Positions 7,961-16,295 of a stretch of 22,506 bases of DNA are shown piece after piece. The DNA is from JANNSW01 sp031431235. Lineage in GTDB: Bacteria; Pseudomonadota; Alphaproteobacteria; Rhizobiales; Hyphomicrobiaceae. Positions within the stretch are counted from its first letter, which is position 1; each line of letters begins with the position of its first letter. Position numbers and translations under genes: made by a program. Below the pieces are notes generated by a model that saw nothing but the letters and a program-made list of their open reading frames with translations, ran no database searches and had not been told where the DNA came from. Location of the stretch: contig JANPDA010000216.1 of the NCBI GenBank assembly GCA_031431235.1, forward strand, positions 1 to 22,506, written 5' to 3'.

Positions 7961-9493
7961 ATGAGCGATATTTTCCGGGAATTGGCGTCCCAGCCGGCCT
8001 GGCTCGTCTGCGGCGTTGCCCTGATCATCGGCTATCCCGTGCTGACGGTCGTGCTTGGCGAGATCGGCAACCGGCTGGCGACCACCGGCGGGTCGATGGG
8101 GGCCTATGGGCGACCGCTGCTGCTCGCCCGCTCCAGCGTGCTGCCACTCGTCTTCGTGACGTTGCTGCTGCGCTACGTTGCGGGCCTCGACAGCACGCAT
8201 CTGCTGGTGCGGATGGTCGATACCGCGCTCTGGATCATCATCATCAACTCGGCGCTCGCCTTCTTCAACGTGCTCGTCTTCTCCGATCAGGGCGAGGATT
8301 GGCGGTCGCGGGCACCCAAGCTGCTGCTCGATCTGGCCCGGTTCTTCCTGGTGATGATCGGAGCCGCGATCGTCATCTCCACGGTCTGGAGCGTCGATCT
8401 GGGCGGTCTGCTGACCGCGCTTGGCGTCGGCTCGATCGTGATCGGCCTTGCGCTGCAGGATACGCTCGGCAGCCTGTTCTCGGGCATTGCGCTGCTCTCG
8501 GCGCGGCCTTTCAAGCGGGGTGATTGGGTGGAGGTCGGGGGACAGACCGGCATCATCGACAAGATGAGCTGGCGCTCGGTCACACTGCGCAATGCGCTGG
8601 GTGATTTGATCACCCTGCCCAACACGACGATCGCCAAGGACACCATCACCACTTTCGCGGCTGAGGGCTATCACGGTTTCGTCGTCGAGGTGAGTTTCGC
8701 CTACGACCATCCGCCGGAAGTGGTGATGGCGGCGCTGGTGGAGGTGGCAAGGGCGACACCGAACGTGCTCGCCGAGCCCGAGCCCTTCTCGATGCTGCGA
8801 AGGTACGAGGATGGCGTAATCGTCTACGGCGCCGGCCTCTACGTCGACCAGTATGTGAAGTCGTTCCGGGCGAAGGCCGATTTCCTGACGCTCCTGTGGT
8901 ACATGTCACAGCGCCGCGGCCTCATCATGCCGGCCCGCTACGATCAGCTCTACGAGATCCCCGAGAGCCTCGTTCCGCCCGTTCCGCGCACGCCCAGGGA
9001 TTTCGCCGATGAGATCTTCAAGCTCGGCGCGCTGCCGCGCCAGCCGGAAAAGCTCGAGCCGCATCTGCGCAGTGCCAAGCACGAGCGCTACCGGATGGGC
9101 GAGCGGATCATCACCCAGGGCAAGCCCGCGCATGGCTTTCTGGTCGTGCGCTGGGGTCGGGAGCAGGCGACGCTCGAGGTCGACGGACAGCCCGATTTCG
9201 CGGTCCACGAGTTCCGCCAGGGCGACTTCATCCTCTTCAAGGAGCTTTTTCGCGGTGCCCCGAGCCCGTTCTCGGTAGTCGCGGCGAGCGATGTGGAGGC
9301 GATCATGGTTCCCCTCGAGGATCTGCTGTCGCTCCTTGCGGATGACACCAAGCTCGGGCAAGAAATCGAGAAGCTGGTCGCGCTGCGCGAGGGGCGGGCT
9401 TCCCAAGTGCTGGCGGACGCCCATGTCGTCGGGCTCAATGGCTCGCTCGCCGAGGACCGGATGGAGATTCTGAAACAGATGTTCCGGACCTGA
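7961..9493 (+). CDS. MscS-family ion channel with C-terminal cyclic-nucleotide-binding-like domain
   Basis: A 510-residue inner-membrane channel of the bCNG type. Membrane segments lie at about 13-33, 58-74, 85-107 and 122-142, then the MscS pore helix and beta domain (LLTALGVGSIVIGLALQDT at about 150-168, then SARPFKRGDWVEV through LPNTTI). A C-terminal CNB-like domain spans about 365-485. The phosphate-binding cassette is altered: Asp422 replaces the usual Glu, and Pro436-Phe437 replace the Arg-Ser/Thr pair that grips the cyclic phosphate. ATG 7961 was chosen because it has a GGGAGCGGG ribosome site. The in-frame ATG at 7931 lies in the repeat. It neighbours a cyclase-like gene, which suggests functional pairing. 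Confidence 0.9.
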   Translation: MSDIFRELASQPAWLVCGVALIIGYPVLTVVLGEIGNRLATTGGSMGAYGRPLLLARSSVLPLVFVTLLLRYVAGLDSTHLLVRMVDTALWIIIINSALAFFNVLVFSDQGEDWRSRAPKLLLDLARFFLVMIGAAIVISTVWSVDLGGLLTALGVGSIVIGLALQDTLGSLFSGIALLSARPFKRGDWVEVGGQTGIIDKMSWRSVTLRNALGDLITLPNTTIAKDTITTFAAEGYHGFVVEVSFAYDHPPEVVMAALVEVARATPNVLAEPEPFSMLRRYEDGVIVYGAGLYVDQYVKSFRAKADFLTLLWYMSQRRGLIMPARYDQLYEIPESLVPPVPRTPRDFADEIFKLGALPRQPEKLEPHLRSAKHERYRMGERIITQGKPAHGFLVVRWGREQATLEVDGQPDFAVHEFRQGDFILFKELFRGAPSPFSVVAASDVEAIMVPLEDLLSLLADDTKLGQEIEKLVALREGRASQVLADAHVVGLNGSLAEDRMEILKQMFRT

Positions 9494-9560
9494 ATGCAGG
9501 CGCCACGCGATGGTCTGGATCTCCCACCAAGCGAACCGTGGATGAGCCGTGCGGCTTTCT

Positions 9561-9589
9561 TTGTGATCCCGGTCGGAAGTGGCTAGATG
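9561..9589 (+). promoter_or_regulatory. Candidate promoter for ppdK
   Basis: TTGTGA (9561-9566) and TAGATG (9584-9589) are 17 bases apart in the 148-base gap before ppdK. They match consensus 4/6 and 3/6. Transcription would begin near 9596, leaving a leader of about 46 bases before ATG 9642. Identified by eye only. Confidence 0.3.
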
Positions 9590-9641
9590 CATTTTCGCGG
9601 CGTTCGAGTCGCCCACACGGGATGCAGCCGAGGAGCAAGCC

Positions 9642-12383
9642 ATGACGGATCGGTCGAACGGGCGAGCCCAGCGACCCGGGCCAGCTGGCGAGCCGCTGCG
9701 CTGGGTTTACCGGTTCGGCAACGGCTCGGCCGACGGCGATGCGGGGATGAAGGAGCTGCTGGGCGGCAAGGGCGCCAATCTCGCCGAGATGTCGAGCCTC
9801 GGGCTGCCGGTGCCCCCGGGCTTCACCATAACGACCGAGGTCTGCACCCACTACTATGCCCATGAGTGCAAGCTGCCGGAAGATTTGCGGCCGCAGGTCG
9901 AGGCGGCGCTCGCCGAGGTGGGGCGCGGTGTCGGCGCCACCTATGGCGATGCCGACAATCCCCTGCTCGTGTCGGTGCGCTCCGGCGCGCCCGCCTCGAT
10001 GCCCGGCATGATGGATACGGTCTTGAATCTCGGCCTCAACGACAGGACCGTCGCGGGGCTCGCCACACGCTCGGGCAATCCGCGCTTTGCCTATGACAGC
10101 TACCGCCGCTTCATCCAGATGTACTCCGACGTTGTGCTCGGCGTCGACCACGGGACATTCGAGGAGCTGCTCGAGGATGTGAAGGCGCTGGCCGGCGTGA
10201 CGCAGGACAACGAGCTGGCCCCCGAGCATCTGCAGCAATTGGTCGTACGCTACAAAGAGGCGGTCGAGAGCGAGCTCGGCGAGCCATTCCCCGAGGATAC
10301 GGCCCAGCAGCTCTGGGGTGCGATCGGCGCGGTGTTCGGCTCCTGGAACAGTGCGCGCGCCCTCACCTATCGCCGATTGCACGACATTCCCGCCCACTGG
10401 GGCACCGCCGTCAACGTGCAGGCGATGGTCTACGGCAATCGCGGCGAGTCGAGCGCAACCGGTGTCGCCTTCACCCGCAACCCCTCGACTGGCGTGAACG
10501 AGCTCTATGGCGAGTTCCTGGTCAACGCCCAGGGCGAGGACGTGGTCGCCGGCATCCGCACGCCGCAGAACATCGCGGAAGCCGCGCGGATCGCTGCCAA
10601 CGATACCGCGCCATCGCTCGAAGCCCTGATGCCGGCCGCCTTCGCCGAGCTCAAATCGATCTTCGCAAGGCTCGAGTCGCACTACCGCGACATGCAGGAC
10701 ATCGAGTTCACCATCCAGGACGGCAAGCTCTGGATGCTGCAGACCCGCTCGGGCAAGCGCACGACCAGCGCCGCCCTGAAGATCGCCGTCGATCTGGCCG
10801 AGGAAGGGGTGATCTCGCGCGAGCAAGCGGTGATGCGGATCGAGCCGCACTCCCTCGATCAGCTGCTGCATCCGACCATCGATCCCAGTGCGACTCGCAC
10901 GGTGATCGCCTCCGGCCTGCCCGCGTCGCCGGGCGCGGCCTCGGGCGAGGTGGTGTTCACGGCCGACGAGGCCGAGCACGCCAAGGCCCAGGGACGCGAG
11001 GTGCTGCTGGTACGCATCGAGACGAGCCCGGAGGACATCCACGGCATGCATGCCGCGGTCGGCATCCTGACCACGCGCGGCGGCATGACGAGCCACGCCG
11101 CCGTCGTCGCGCGCGGCATGGGCCGCCCTTGCGTCTCGGGCGCGGGCAGCCTCAGGATCGATCAGGCGGCCGGCGTGATGACGGCGGGCGGCCACCGGGT
11201 CAAAGCCGGCGATGTGCTGACGATCGACGGCTCGACGGGCCAGGTGCTGCTCGGTCGCGTGCCGATGCGCCAGCCCGAGCTGTCGGGCGATTTCTCGACG
11301 CTGATGAGCTGGGCCGATGGCATCAGGCGCATGCGGGTGCGCGCGAACGCCGAGACGCCGCGCGATGCCCGCCAGGCGCGCCAGTTCGGGGCCGAAGGCA
11401 TCGGGCTGTGCCGCACCGAGCACATGTTCTTCGAGGCAGGCCGCATCCTCGCGGTGCGCGAGATGATCTGCGCGGAATCGGAGACGGGCAGACGTGCGGC
11501 GCTCGCCAAGATCCTGCCGATGCAGCGGCGCGATTTCGTCGAGCTGTTCGAGATCATGGCGGGGCTTCCCGTCACCATCCGCCTGCTCGATCCGCCGCTG
11601 CACGAGTTCCTGCCGCACGAGGATGGGGAAATCGCGGAGGTGGCGGCCGCGCTCGGCATCGAGACCAAACGGCTTCGCGAACGCGTCGACGAGCTGCACG
11701 AGTTCAACCCGATGCTCGGCTTCCGCGGCTGCCGGCTCGGGCTCGCCTACCCCGAGATCACCGAGATGCAGGCACGTGCCATCTTCGAGGCGGCGATCGA
11801 GGCCGGCCAGTCGACCGGCAAACCGGTGGTGCCGGAAGTGATGATCCCGCTGGTCGGCTTCGTGCAGGAGCTCGACATGCTGCGCGACGTGATCGCGCGC
11901 ACGGCGAGAGACGTGGAGAAAGAGCGTGGAGAGAAAGTCAGCTATCAGATCGGCACCATGATCGAGCTGCCGCGGGCGGCGCTGCGGGCGGGCGAGATCG
12001 CGCGCACCGCTGAGTTCTTCTCCTTTGGCACCAACGACCTGACGCAGACGGTGCTCGGGCTCTCGCGCGACGATGCGGCGCCGATCCTGGCCGCCTACAC
12101 CCGCAAGGGCATCCTCGAGCACGACCCCTTCGTCACCATGGACACCGAGGGCGTGGGCGAGCTGGTGGCGATCGCCTGCGAGCGCGGCCGGAAAACCCGG
12201 CCGGACATCAAGCTCGGCATCTGCGGCGAGCATGGCGGCGACCCCCGCTCGATCGCCTTCTGCGAGCAGGTTGGCCTCGACTACGTCTCCTGCTCGCCGT
12301 TCCGGGTGCCGGTTGCACGGCTGGCCGCGGCGCAGTCGACGTTGCGGGGCCAGGGCGGCAAGGCGGGCGGCGGCACGGCTTGA
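9642..12383 (+). CDS. ppdK: Pyruvate, phosphate dikinase
   Basis: A 913-residue cytoplasmic enzyme interconverting pyruvate + ATP + Pi and PEP + AMP + PPi. The N-terminal ATP-grasp domain begins YRFGNGSADG and GGKGANLAEM. The swivelling domain carries the phospho-His in GGMTSHAAVVARGMG (His485). The C-terminal PEP/pyruvate TIM barrel ends with GICGEHGGDP and catalytic Cys861. Both residues are offset by 30 from the Clostridium symbiosum numbering (455, 831), so the core is intact with an N-terminal extension. ATG 9642 has AGGAG six bases upstream and was preferred to a start at 9579. The gene is monocistronic by layout and convergent with the AEC transporter. It may supply PEP for gluconeogenesis from substrates such as glycerol or organic acids (inference). 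Confidence 0.97.
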   Translation: MTDRSNGRAQRPGPAGEPLRWVYRFGNGSADGDAGMKELLGGKGANLAEMSSLGLPVPPGFTITTEVCTHYYAHECKLPEDLRPQVEAALAEVGRGVGATYGDADNPLLVSVRSGAPASMPGMMDTVLNLGLNDRTVAGLATRSGNPRFAYDSYRRFIQMYSDVVLGVDHGTFEELLEDVKALAGVTQDNELAPEHLQQLVVRYKEAVESELGEPFPEDTAQQLWGAIGAVFGSWNSARALTYRRLHDIPAHWGTAVNVQAMVYGNRGESSATGVAFTRNPSTGVNELYGEFLVNAQGEDVVAGIRTPQNIAEAARIAANDTAPSLEALMPAAFAELKSIFARLESHYRDMQDIEFTIQDGKLWMLQTRSGKRTTSAALKIAVDLAEEGVISREQAVMRIEPHSLDQLLHPTIDPSATRTVIASGLPASPGAASGEVVFTADEAEHAKAQGREVLLVRIETSPEDIHGMHAAVGILTTRGGMTSHAAVVARGMGRPCVSGAGSLRIDQAAGVMTAGGHRVKAGDVLTIDGSTGQVLLGRVPMRQPELSGDFSTLMSWADGIRRMRVRANAETPRDARQARQFGAEGIGLCRTEHMFFEAGRILAVREMICAESETGRRAALAKILPMQRRDFVELFEIMAGLPVTIRLLDPPLHEFLPHEDGEIAEVAAALGIETKRLRERVDELHEFNPMLGFRGCRLGLAYPEITEMQARAIFEAAIEAGQSTGKPVVPEVMIPLVGFVQELDMLRDVIARTARDVEKERGEKVSYQIGTMIELPRAALRAGEIARTAEFFSFGTNDLTQTVLGLSRDDAAPILAAYTRKGILEHDPFVTMDTEGVGELVAIACERGRKTRPDIKLGICGEHGGDPRSIAFCEQVGLDYVSCSPFRVPVARLAAAQSTLRGQGGKAGGGTA

Positions 12384-12476
12384 GGTGGGGCGGCGCGGTT
12401 GAAAGGGGGCGAGCCGTGGCGCATGAACCCGCAGCTTAGTGACACCGTATGGATGGCCGTTGCACGCCCAAGCAAG

Positions 12477-13412
12477 CTACTGCAACCGCTGCAGCAGATA
12501 GATGACGATCGGCAGCGTGAGCGCGCCTGCGAGCATCTGCGCCGTGATCATGTTGGCCATCAGCGGCGCGTCGCCGCCGAGCTTCCTTGCCAGCACATAG
12601 GAGGACGCTGCCGTCGGCACCGCTCCGCAAATGACGGCAAAGGTGCGCGTCTCCCCGGTCACGCCCGCAAGGGTCAGCGTCGCAAAGAAGACGACCGGCA
12701 TCAGGATCAACCGGAAGACGATGCCGAACAGCAGTGCGCCGCGCTCGCCGCGCGTCTGCAGCGGCCGCAGCGCCGCGCCGATGGTGAGCAGGCTGAGGCC
12801 GAGCGCGCCGCCCGCCAGATGCCCGAGCGCGTCGTCGAGCGGCGCGGCCAGCCCGATGCCGGTCGCATTCAGCGCGGCGCCCATCGAGCAGGCGATGATG
12901 AAAGGGTTGGCGACAATCTGGCGCATCAGCCGTGGCCGGACCTCGGACGGCCGCTCGCCCCAGCGCAGCAGCACCAGCACACTCATCACGTTGAGGACCG
13001 GCACCAGGCTCGCGAGCCCGATCGCCACCACCCCGATCGCCTTGGTTCCATAGAGCGCCGTCACGATCGCGAGTGCGACAAAGCCGTGCCAGCGGGTGGA
13101 GGCCTGAAACAGGCTGGTATAGGCCGGATCGGAAATCGCGAGCCTTTGCGTCAGCAGCGGTTTCAAGGCGATCAGCAATAGTCCGGCGACGACGAGCGCC
13201 GCCAGATACCCCGCAACCAGCGCGCCGATATCGAGCGTGCCGAAGTCGCGCGTCGCCAGCTCCCGCACGATCAGGGCGGGAAACAACAGATAGTAGCAGA
13301 TGTGCTCGAGCGCCGACCAGCCGGCTTCCTCGAGCGTGGCGAGCCGATAGAGCACGTGCCCGAGCCCGATCACGAGCACGACCGGGAGCAGCGCGGCGAG
13401 GATCTGGAGCAT
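12477..13412 (-). CDS. AEC family transporter (auxin efflux carrier-like permease)
   Basis: A 311-residue inner-membrane permease with about ten hydrophobic segments in the two-halves arrangement of the AEC family. Members export or import organic acids or auxin-like compounds. The N-terminus (MLQILAALLPVVLVIGLGH) and the C-terminal half (GLSLLTIGAALRP, then ICGAVPTAASSYVLARKLGGD) are characteristic. The start was set at ATG 13412, where the first membrane helix begins; an upstream in-frame GTG at 13490 would add a Pro/His-rich leader without homology. No clear Shine-Dalgarno precedes it. Its end converges on ppdK with 93 bases between, in which I see no convincing terminator. The substrate is unknown. 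Confidence 0.88.
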   Translation of the reverse strand: MLQILAALLPVVLVIGLGHVLYRLATLEEAGWSALEHICYYLLFPALIVRELATRDFGTLDIGALVAGYLAALVVAGLLLIALKPLLTQRLAISDPAYTSLFQASTRWHGFVALAIVTALYGTKAIGVVAIGLASLVPVLNVMSVLVLLRWGERPSEVRPRLMRQIVANPFIIACSMGAALNATGIGLAAPLDDALGHLAGGALGLSLLTIGAALRPLQTRGERGALLFGIVFRLILMPVVFFATLTLAGVTGETRTFAVICGAVPTAASSYVLARKLGGDAPLMANMITAQMLAGALTLPIVIYLLQRLQ

Positions 13413-13752
13413 GGGGCACGCAGGGGCGTGGGGAGGGCGGGGACCGGGATGGCCGGGTGAGTGCCGCACTTCTACGCACAACCCGACCATTCCCCCAACA
13501 CTTCCCTCGCGTCCCGAGCCCGCAATTCCGACCTGCGATCACGCTCATCATCGGTCAGCCACTGTCGTTCGTGATCGGGCATTCCAAACGCATGCGACCT
13601 GCCAGGGGCCCCCAGTGTCGGGACCAGACACGGGCATCCCTTGGCCTGCCGAGGCACTGGCTGCAGCGCCCGGCTCGAGGTTACACCCTGGTCGATCGCC
13701 AGCACGCATTCGGGCGGGCCGCCGCGTCGCCGATCAGCATTGCCCTTCGCTT
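13413..13752. other. 340-base non-coding region with a glpK relic
   Basis: This lies between the AEC start and the glpD end, both on the minus strand. Its glpD-proximal part holds a short glycerol kinase remnant (listed separately). The minus-strand frame of that remnant stays open to a TAG at 13472, but beyond the relic it shows no convincing similarity to GlpK. The part near 13413-13470 is G-rich on the plus strand and should contain the AEC promoter; no convincing -35/-10 pair was found. Confidence 0.6.
13664..13705 (-). pseudogene. glpK: Relic of glycerol kinase N-terminus (glpK ghost)
   Basis: Fourteen codons read VLAIDQGVTSSRAL on the minus strand, almost identical to the first phosphate-binding motif that opens glycerol kinases (VLAIDQGTTSSRA-). 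It lies about 50 bases downstream of the glpD stop, where glpK often follows glpD. A GAAGGG ribosome-site-like stretch and an ATG (13740-13738) occur 12 bases after the glpD stop, but that ATG is out of frame with the motif. The other roughly 480 residues of GlpK are absent. I read this as the residue of a deletion. Chance is possible but unlikely for this motif in this place. Confidence 0.55.
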
Positions 13753-15264
13753 TCAGCCAGTGGAGCACTCGATCCCCGCCACGTTGTCGCCGAGCCAGGC
13801 TTGCAGCCGCGCCTCGGCGGCGGTGTCGAGCCTGAGGCCGAGCTTGGTGCGCCGCCAGAGGATATCGGCCGCCGTCCGCGCGAGCTCGTGGCGCACCAGA
13901 TAGCGGACCTCGCGCTCGCTCAAGCCGGCGCCGAACTGCAAACCGAGGTCCTCCAGGCGGCTGGCGCCCGACAGCATCCGCCCTGCCGAGGTACCGTAGG
14001 TTCTGGCGAGCCGCCAAGCCGTCTCGCGTCCGATGAAGGGGTAGTCGGCGATCAGAGTTGCGACTTGCCCATCGAAGCCATCGACGGCAAAGTCGCCGCC
14101 CGGCAGCGGCGCTCTTCCCGTCCAGCTCGCGCCGCCGGTCGGCAGGTGCGGGCTGAGCTTGGCGAGCACCTGCTCGGCGAGGCGGCGATAGGTCGTGATC
14201 TTGCCGCCGAAGACATTGAGAAGGGCTGGCTCGCCGGAGCTGGCATCGAGCTGCAGCACGAAATCGCGCGTCGCTTCCTGCGCTGCTCCCGCGCCCTCGT
14301 CGTAGAGCGGACGAACGCCCGAGTAGGACCACCTGACGTCGGCAGTTGCGACCGGCTCGGCGAAATAGGCGCTGACCGCCTGGCAGAGATAAGCAATCTC
14401 GGCGTCGGTAATGCGGGCGTCGCCGGGATCGCCCGCATAGTCGATATCGGTCGTGCCGATCAGGGTGAAGTCGCGCTCGTAGGGGATGGCGAACACGATG
14501 CGGCGGTCGGCGTTCTGGAAGATATAGGCCCGATCGTGCGCGAACAGGCGGGGGACGACGATGTGGCTGCCCTTGACGAGGCGGACTTTGGCCGGCGCGT
14601 GCGATTGGATGCGGCTGCCGATCATCGCTGCGACCCATGGACCAGCCGCATTGACGAGCACTCTGGCTTCGATCTCGCTCTGCTGGCCGCTACCGGCCTC
14701 GAGCAATTCGACCCGCCAGTGATCGCCCGCGCGTCTCGCGGCCACCACCTTGGTGCCGACCCGGATGTCGGCGCCACGCTGGAGGGCATCCATTGCGTTC
14801 AGCACCACCAGGCGAGCATCGTCGACCCAGCAGTCCGAGTACTCGAAGCCGCGCTTGTAGCGCTGCTGCAGTGGCTCGCCGGCGGCATCTCGCGCGAGGT
14901 CGATCTGGCGGGACGCGGGCAGGAGCCTACGGCCACCCAGATGGTCGTAGAGGAAAAGACCGAGTCGGATCAGCCAGGCCGGCCGCAACTCGCCATGGTG
15001 GGGCAGCACGAACCGGAGCGGCCAGATGATGTGCGGGGCGATCCCGAGCAGCACCTCGCGCTCCATCAGCGCCTCGCGCACCAGCCGGAACTCGTAGTGC
15101 TCGAGATAGCGCAGGCCGCCATGGATGAGCTTGGTCGAGGCGGACGAGGTGGCGCTCGCGAGGTCGCCCTGCTCGGCCAGCAGCACGGAAAGGCCGCGTC
15201 CCGCCGCATCGCGCGCGATCCCGCAACCATTCACGCCGCCGCCGATGATCGCTATGTCGTACAC
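13753..15264 (-). CDS. glpD: Aerobic glycerol-3-phosphate dehydrogenase
   Basis: An FAD-dependent, membrane-associated enzyme oxidising glycerol-3-phosphate to dihydroxyacetone phosphate and passing electrons to quinone. From GTG 15264 it is 503 residues, close to E. coli GlpD. The FAD loop IIGGGVNGCGIARDAAGRGL is at about 6-25, followed by ATSSASTKLIHGGLRYLEHY (38-57), RGFEYSDCWVDDARLV, VLVNAAGPWV, IGTTDIDY and VFGGKITTYRRLAE. No ATG occurs near the N-terminus; an in-frame GTG at 15315 would add 17 residues. Neither start has a strong ribosome site. The gene follows glpR on the same strand and is back-to-back with the importer operon. Function is secure; the start is not. Confidence 0.95.
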   Translation of the reverse strand: MYDIAIIGGGVNGCGIARDAAGRGLSVLLAEQGDLASATSSASTKLIHGGLRYLEHYEFRLVREALMEREVLLGIAPHIIWPLRFVLPHHGELRPAWLIRLGLFLYDHLGGRRLLPASRQIDLARDAAGEPLQQRYKRGFEYSDCWVDDARLVVLNAMDALQRGADIRVGTKVVAARRAGDHWRVELLEAGSGQQSEIEARVLVNAAGPWVAAMIGSRIQSHAPAKVRLVKGSHIVVPRLFAHDRAYIFQNADRRIVFAIPYERDFTLIGTTDIDYAGDPGDARITDAEIAYLCQAVSAYFAEPVATADVRWSYSGVRPLYDEGAGAAQEATRDFVLQLDASSGEPALLNVFGGKITTYRRLAEQVLAKLSPHLPTGGASWTGRAPLPGGDFAVDGFDGQVATLIADYPFIGRETAWRLARTYGTSAGRMLSGASRLEDLGLQFGAGLSEREVRYLVRHELARTAADILWRRTKLGLRLDTAAEARLQAWLGDNVAGIECSTG

Positions 15265-15384
15265 ATGTTTGCCGGAAAGAGGCCTGCGACTGCGATCGCC
15301 GGGCCTGAGCCGCACGAAGCTCGAAAACGCAAAGCATGGATGAACGCGAGCAGCAAGCGAAACTAATCGCGCTTTATCGAAAAT
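15265..15384 (-). promoter_or_regulatory. glpR-glpD gap with possible GlpR half-sites
   Basis: This 120-base gap contains, on the minus strand near 15355-15385, TTTTCGATAA and GTTTCGCTT. They are TTTCG elements like those near the glpV promoter. This could mean a separate GlpR-controlled glpD promoter. It is a weak visual match with no clear -35/-10 pair. Confidence 0.2.
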
Positions 15385-16173
15385 TCAGGCCGCGTCCGCC
15401 AGCTCCACCCTGACACTGCTCTCCGTGCAGATCGCGGCCAGACGCGCGGGCGGCATCTCGTTGGTGACGAAGCAGTCGAGGTCGGAGAGGTGGCCGATGC
15501 GCACCGGCGCGGTGCGCTCGTATTTCAGGCTGTCGGCGACGAGTATGGTCTGACGGGCCGAGCCCATGATGGCGCGCGCGACCTTCACCTCGCGATAGTC
15601 GTAGTCGAGCAGCGTGCCATCCTCATCGATCCCCGAGGTGCCGATGATGGCGTAGTCGACCTTGAACTGGCGGATGAAGTCGACCGCCGCCTCGCCGACG
15701 ACGCCGCCGTCGGCGGGACGCACGACGCCACCCGCCACGATCAGCTCGATGTCGGGATTGCCCATCAGGATGTTCACGACGTTGATGTTGTTGGTGATGA
15801 CGAGCAGCCCCTTGCGGCCGCGCAGCGCGGTTGCGACCTGCTCGGTCGTGGTGCCGATATTGATCAGGATCGAGGAATGGTCGGGGATGAGGGAGGCGGC
15901 CTTCACGCCGATCCTGCGCTTCTCCTCGGTTGCTATCTGGCGGCGCGCCTCGTAGCCGAAATTGGCGACGCCCGAGGTCAGTATCGCGCCGCCGTGGTAG
16001 CGCTGGAGAAGACCGCGCTCGCAGAGATCGTTCAGGTCTTTTCGGATGGTCTGGGGGGTGACGCTGAAGCGGCCGGCAAGCGACTCCACGTCGACCCGTC
16101 CCTCTTCGCGCGCCAGGATGACGATGTCGTGCTGGCGCGGCGATACGGCCAGCGTGGCAAGGGCTTTGTTCAT
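15385..16173 (-). CDS. glpR: DeoR/GlpR family transcriptional regulator
   Basis: A 262-residue DeoR-type repressor. The N-terminal winged helix-turn-helix (about residues 12-60) includes RVDVESLAGRFSVTPQTIRKD and LLQRYHGGA. A C-terminal sugar-phosphate-binding (DeoRC) domain carries INIGTTTEQVA, ITNN, GGVVRPADGG and IIGTSGID. It is transcribed away from the importer operon and toward glpD, so it most likely senses glycerol-3-phosphate and represses both arms. That role is inferred from context; the family is certain. ATG 16173 gives the normal domain start, although the ribosome site is weak. Confidence 0.93.
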   Translation of the reverse strand: MNKALATLAVSPRQHDIVILAREEGRVDVESLAGRFSVTPQTIRKDLNDLCERGLLQRYHGGAILTSGVANFGYEARRQIATEEKRRIGVKAASLIPDHSSILINIGTTTEQVATALRGRKGLLVITNNINVVNILMGNPDIELIVAGGVVRPADGGVVGEAAVDFIRQFKVDYAIIGTSGIDEDGTLLDYDYREVKVARAIMGSARQTILVADSLKYERTAPVRIGHLSDLDCFVTNEMPPARLAAICTESSVRVELADAA

Positions 16174-16212
16174 GTGGCGACTCGGCGGCGGGGGGCTTCA
16201 ATGCGACCCGGC

Positions 16213-16241
16213 ACGATAATCCCGGGCGACATTCCTGCCAA
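16213..16241 (-). promoter_or_regulatory. Candidate promoter for glpR(-glpD)
   Basis: On the minus strand TTGGCA (plus positions 16236-16241, 5/6 match) and TATCGT (16213-16218, 4/6) are 17 bases apart. Transcription would start near 16207, about 34 bases before the glpR ATG. It lies back-to-back with the glpV promoter, with 25 bases between the two -35 boxes. Confidence 0.45.
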
Positions 16242-16266
16242 GTCGGGAAAATGCCCTGCTTTCCAA

Positions 16267-16295
16267 TTGACTTTCGTTTTGGTTCGCTCGATAGT
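16267..16295 (+). promoter_or_regulatory. Candidate promoter for the glpVSTPQU operon
   Basis: TTGACT (16267-16272, 5/6) and GATAGT (16290-16295, 4/6) are 17 bases apart in the divergent glpR/glpV region. A start near 16302 gives a leader of about 27 bases containing GGGAGG (16316-16321), seven bases before ATG 16329. CTTTCC (16259), CTTTCG (16271) and GGTTCG (16281) overlap the -35 box and spacer, and could be the direct-repeat operator of a DeoR-family repressor. The operator is tentative. Confidence 0.5.

Noticed and set aside
9579..9641. Upstream extension of ppdK from an earlier start
   Set aside because: The extension has no PPDK similarity and overlaps the candidate promoter. AGGAG before ATG 9642 decides the start.
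9435..12233. 932-codon open frame on the minus strand
   Set aside because: It is antisense to the whole of ppdK. Its composition (His/Arg/Asp-rich, no domains) is what a GC-rich reverse frame gives, while the plus strand has every PPDK catalytic motif.
12384..12476. Searched for a shared terminator between convergent ppdK and the AEC gene
   Set aside because: No stem with a T-run is visible on either strand.
12399..13181. 260-codon plus-strand open frame opposite the AEC transporter
   Set aside because: Arg/Gln/His-rich shadow sequence. The minus strand encodes a clean multi-helix AEC permease.
13411..15366. 651-codon plus-strand open frame
   Set aside because: Reverse-strand shadow of glpD; the minus-strand reading has clear GlpD motifs.
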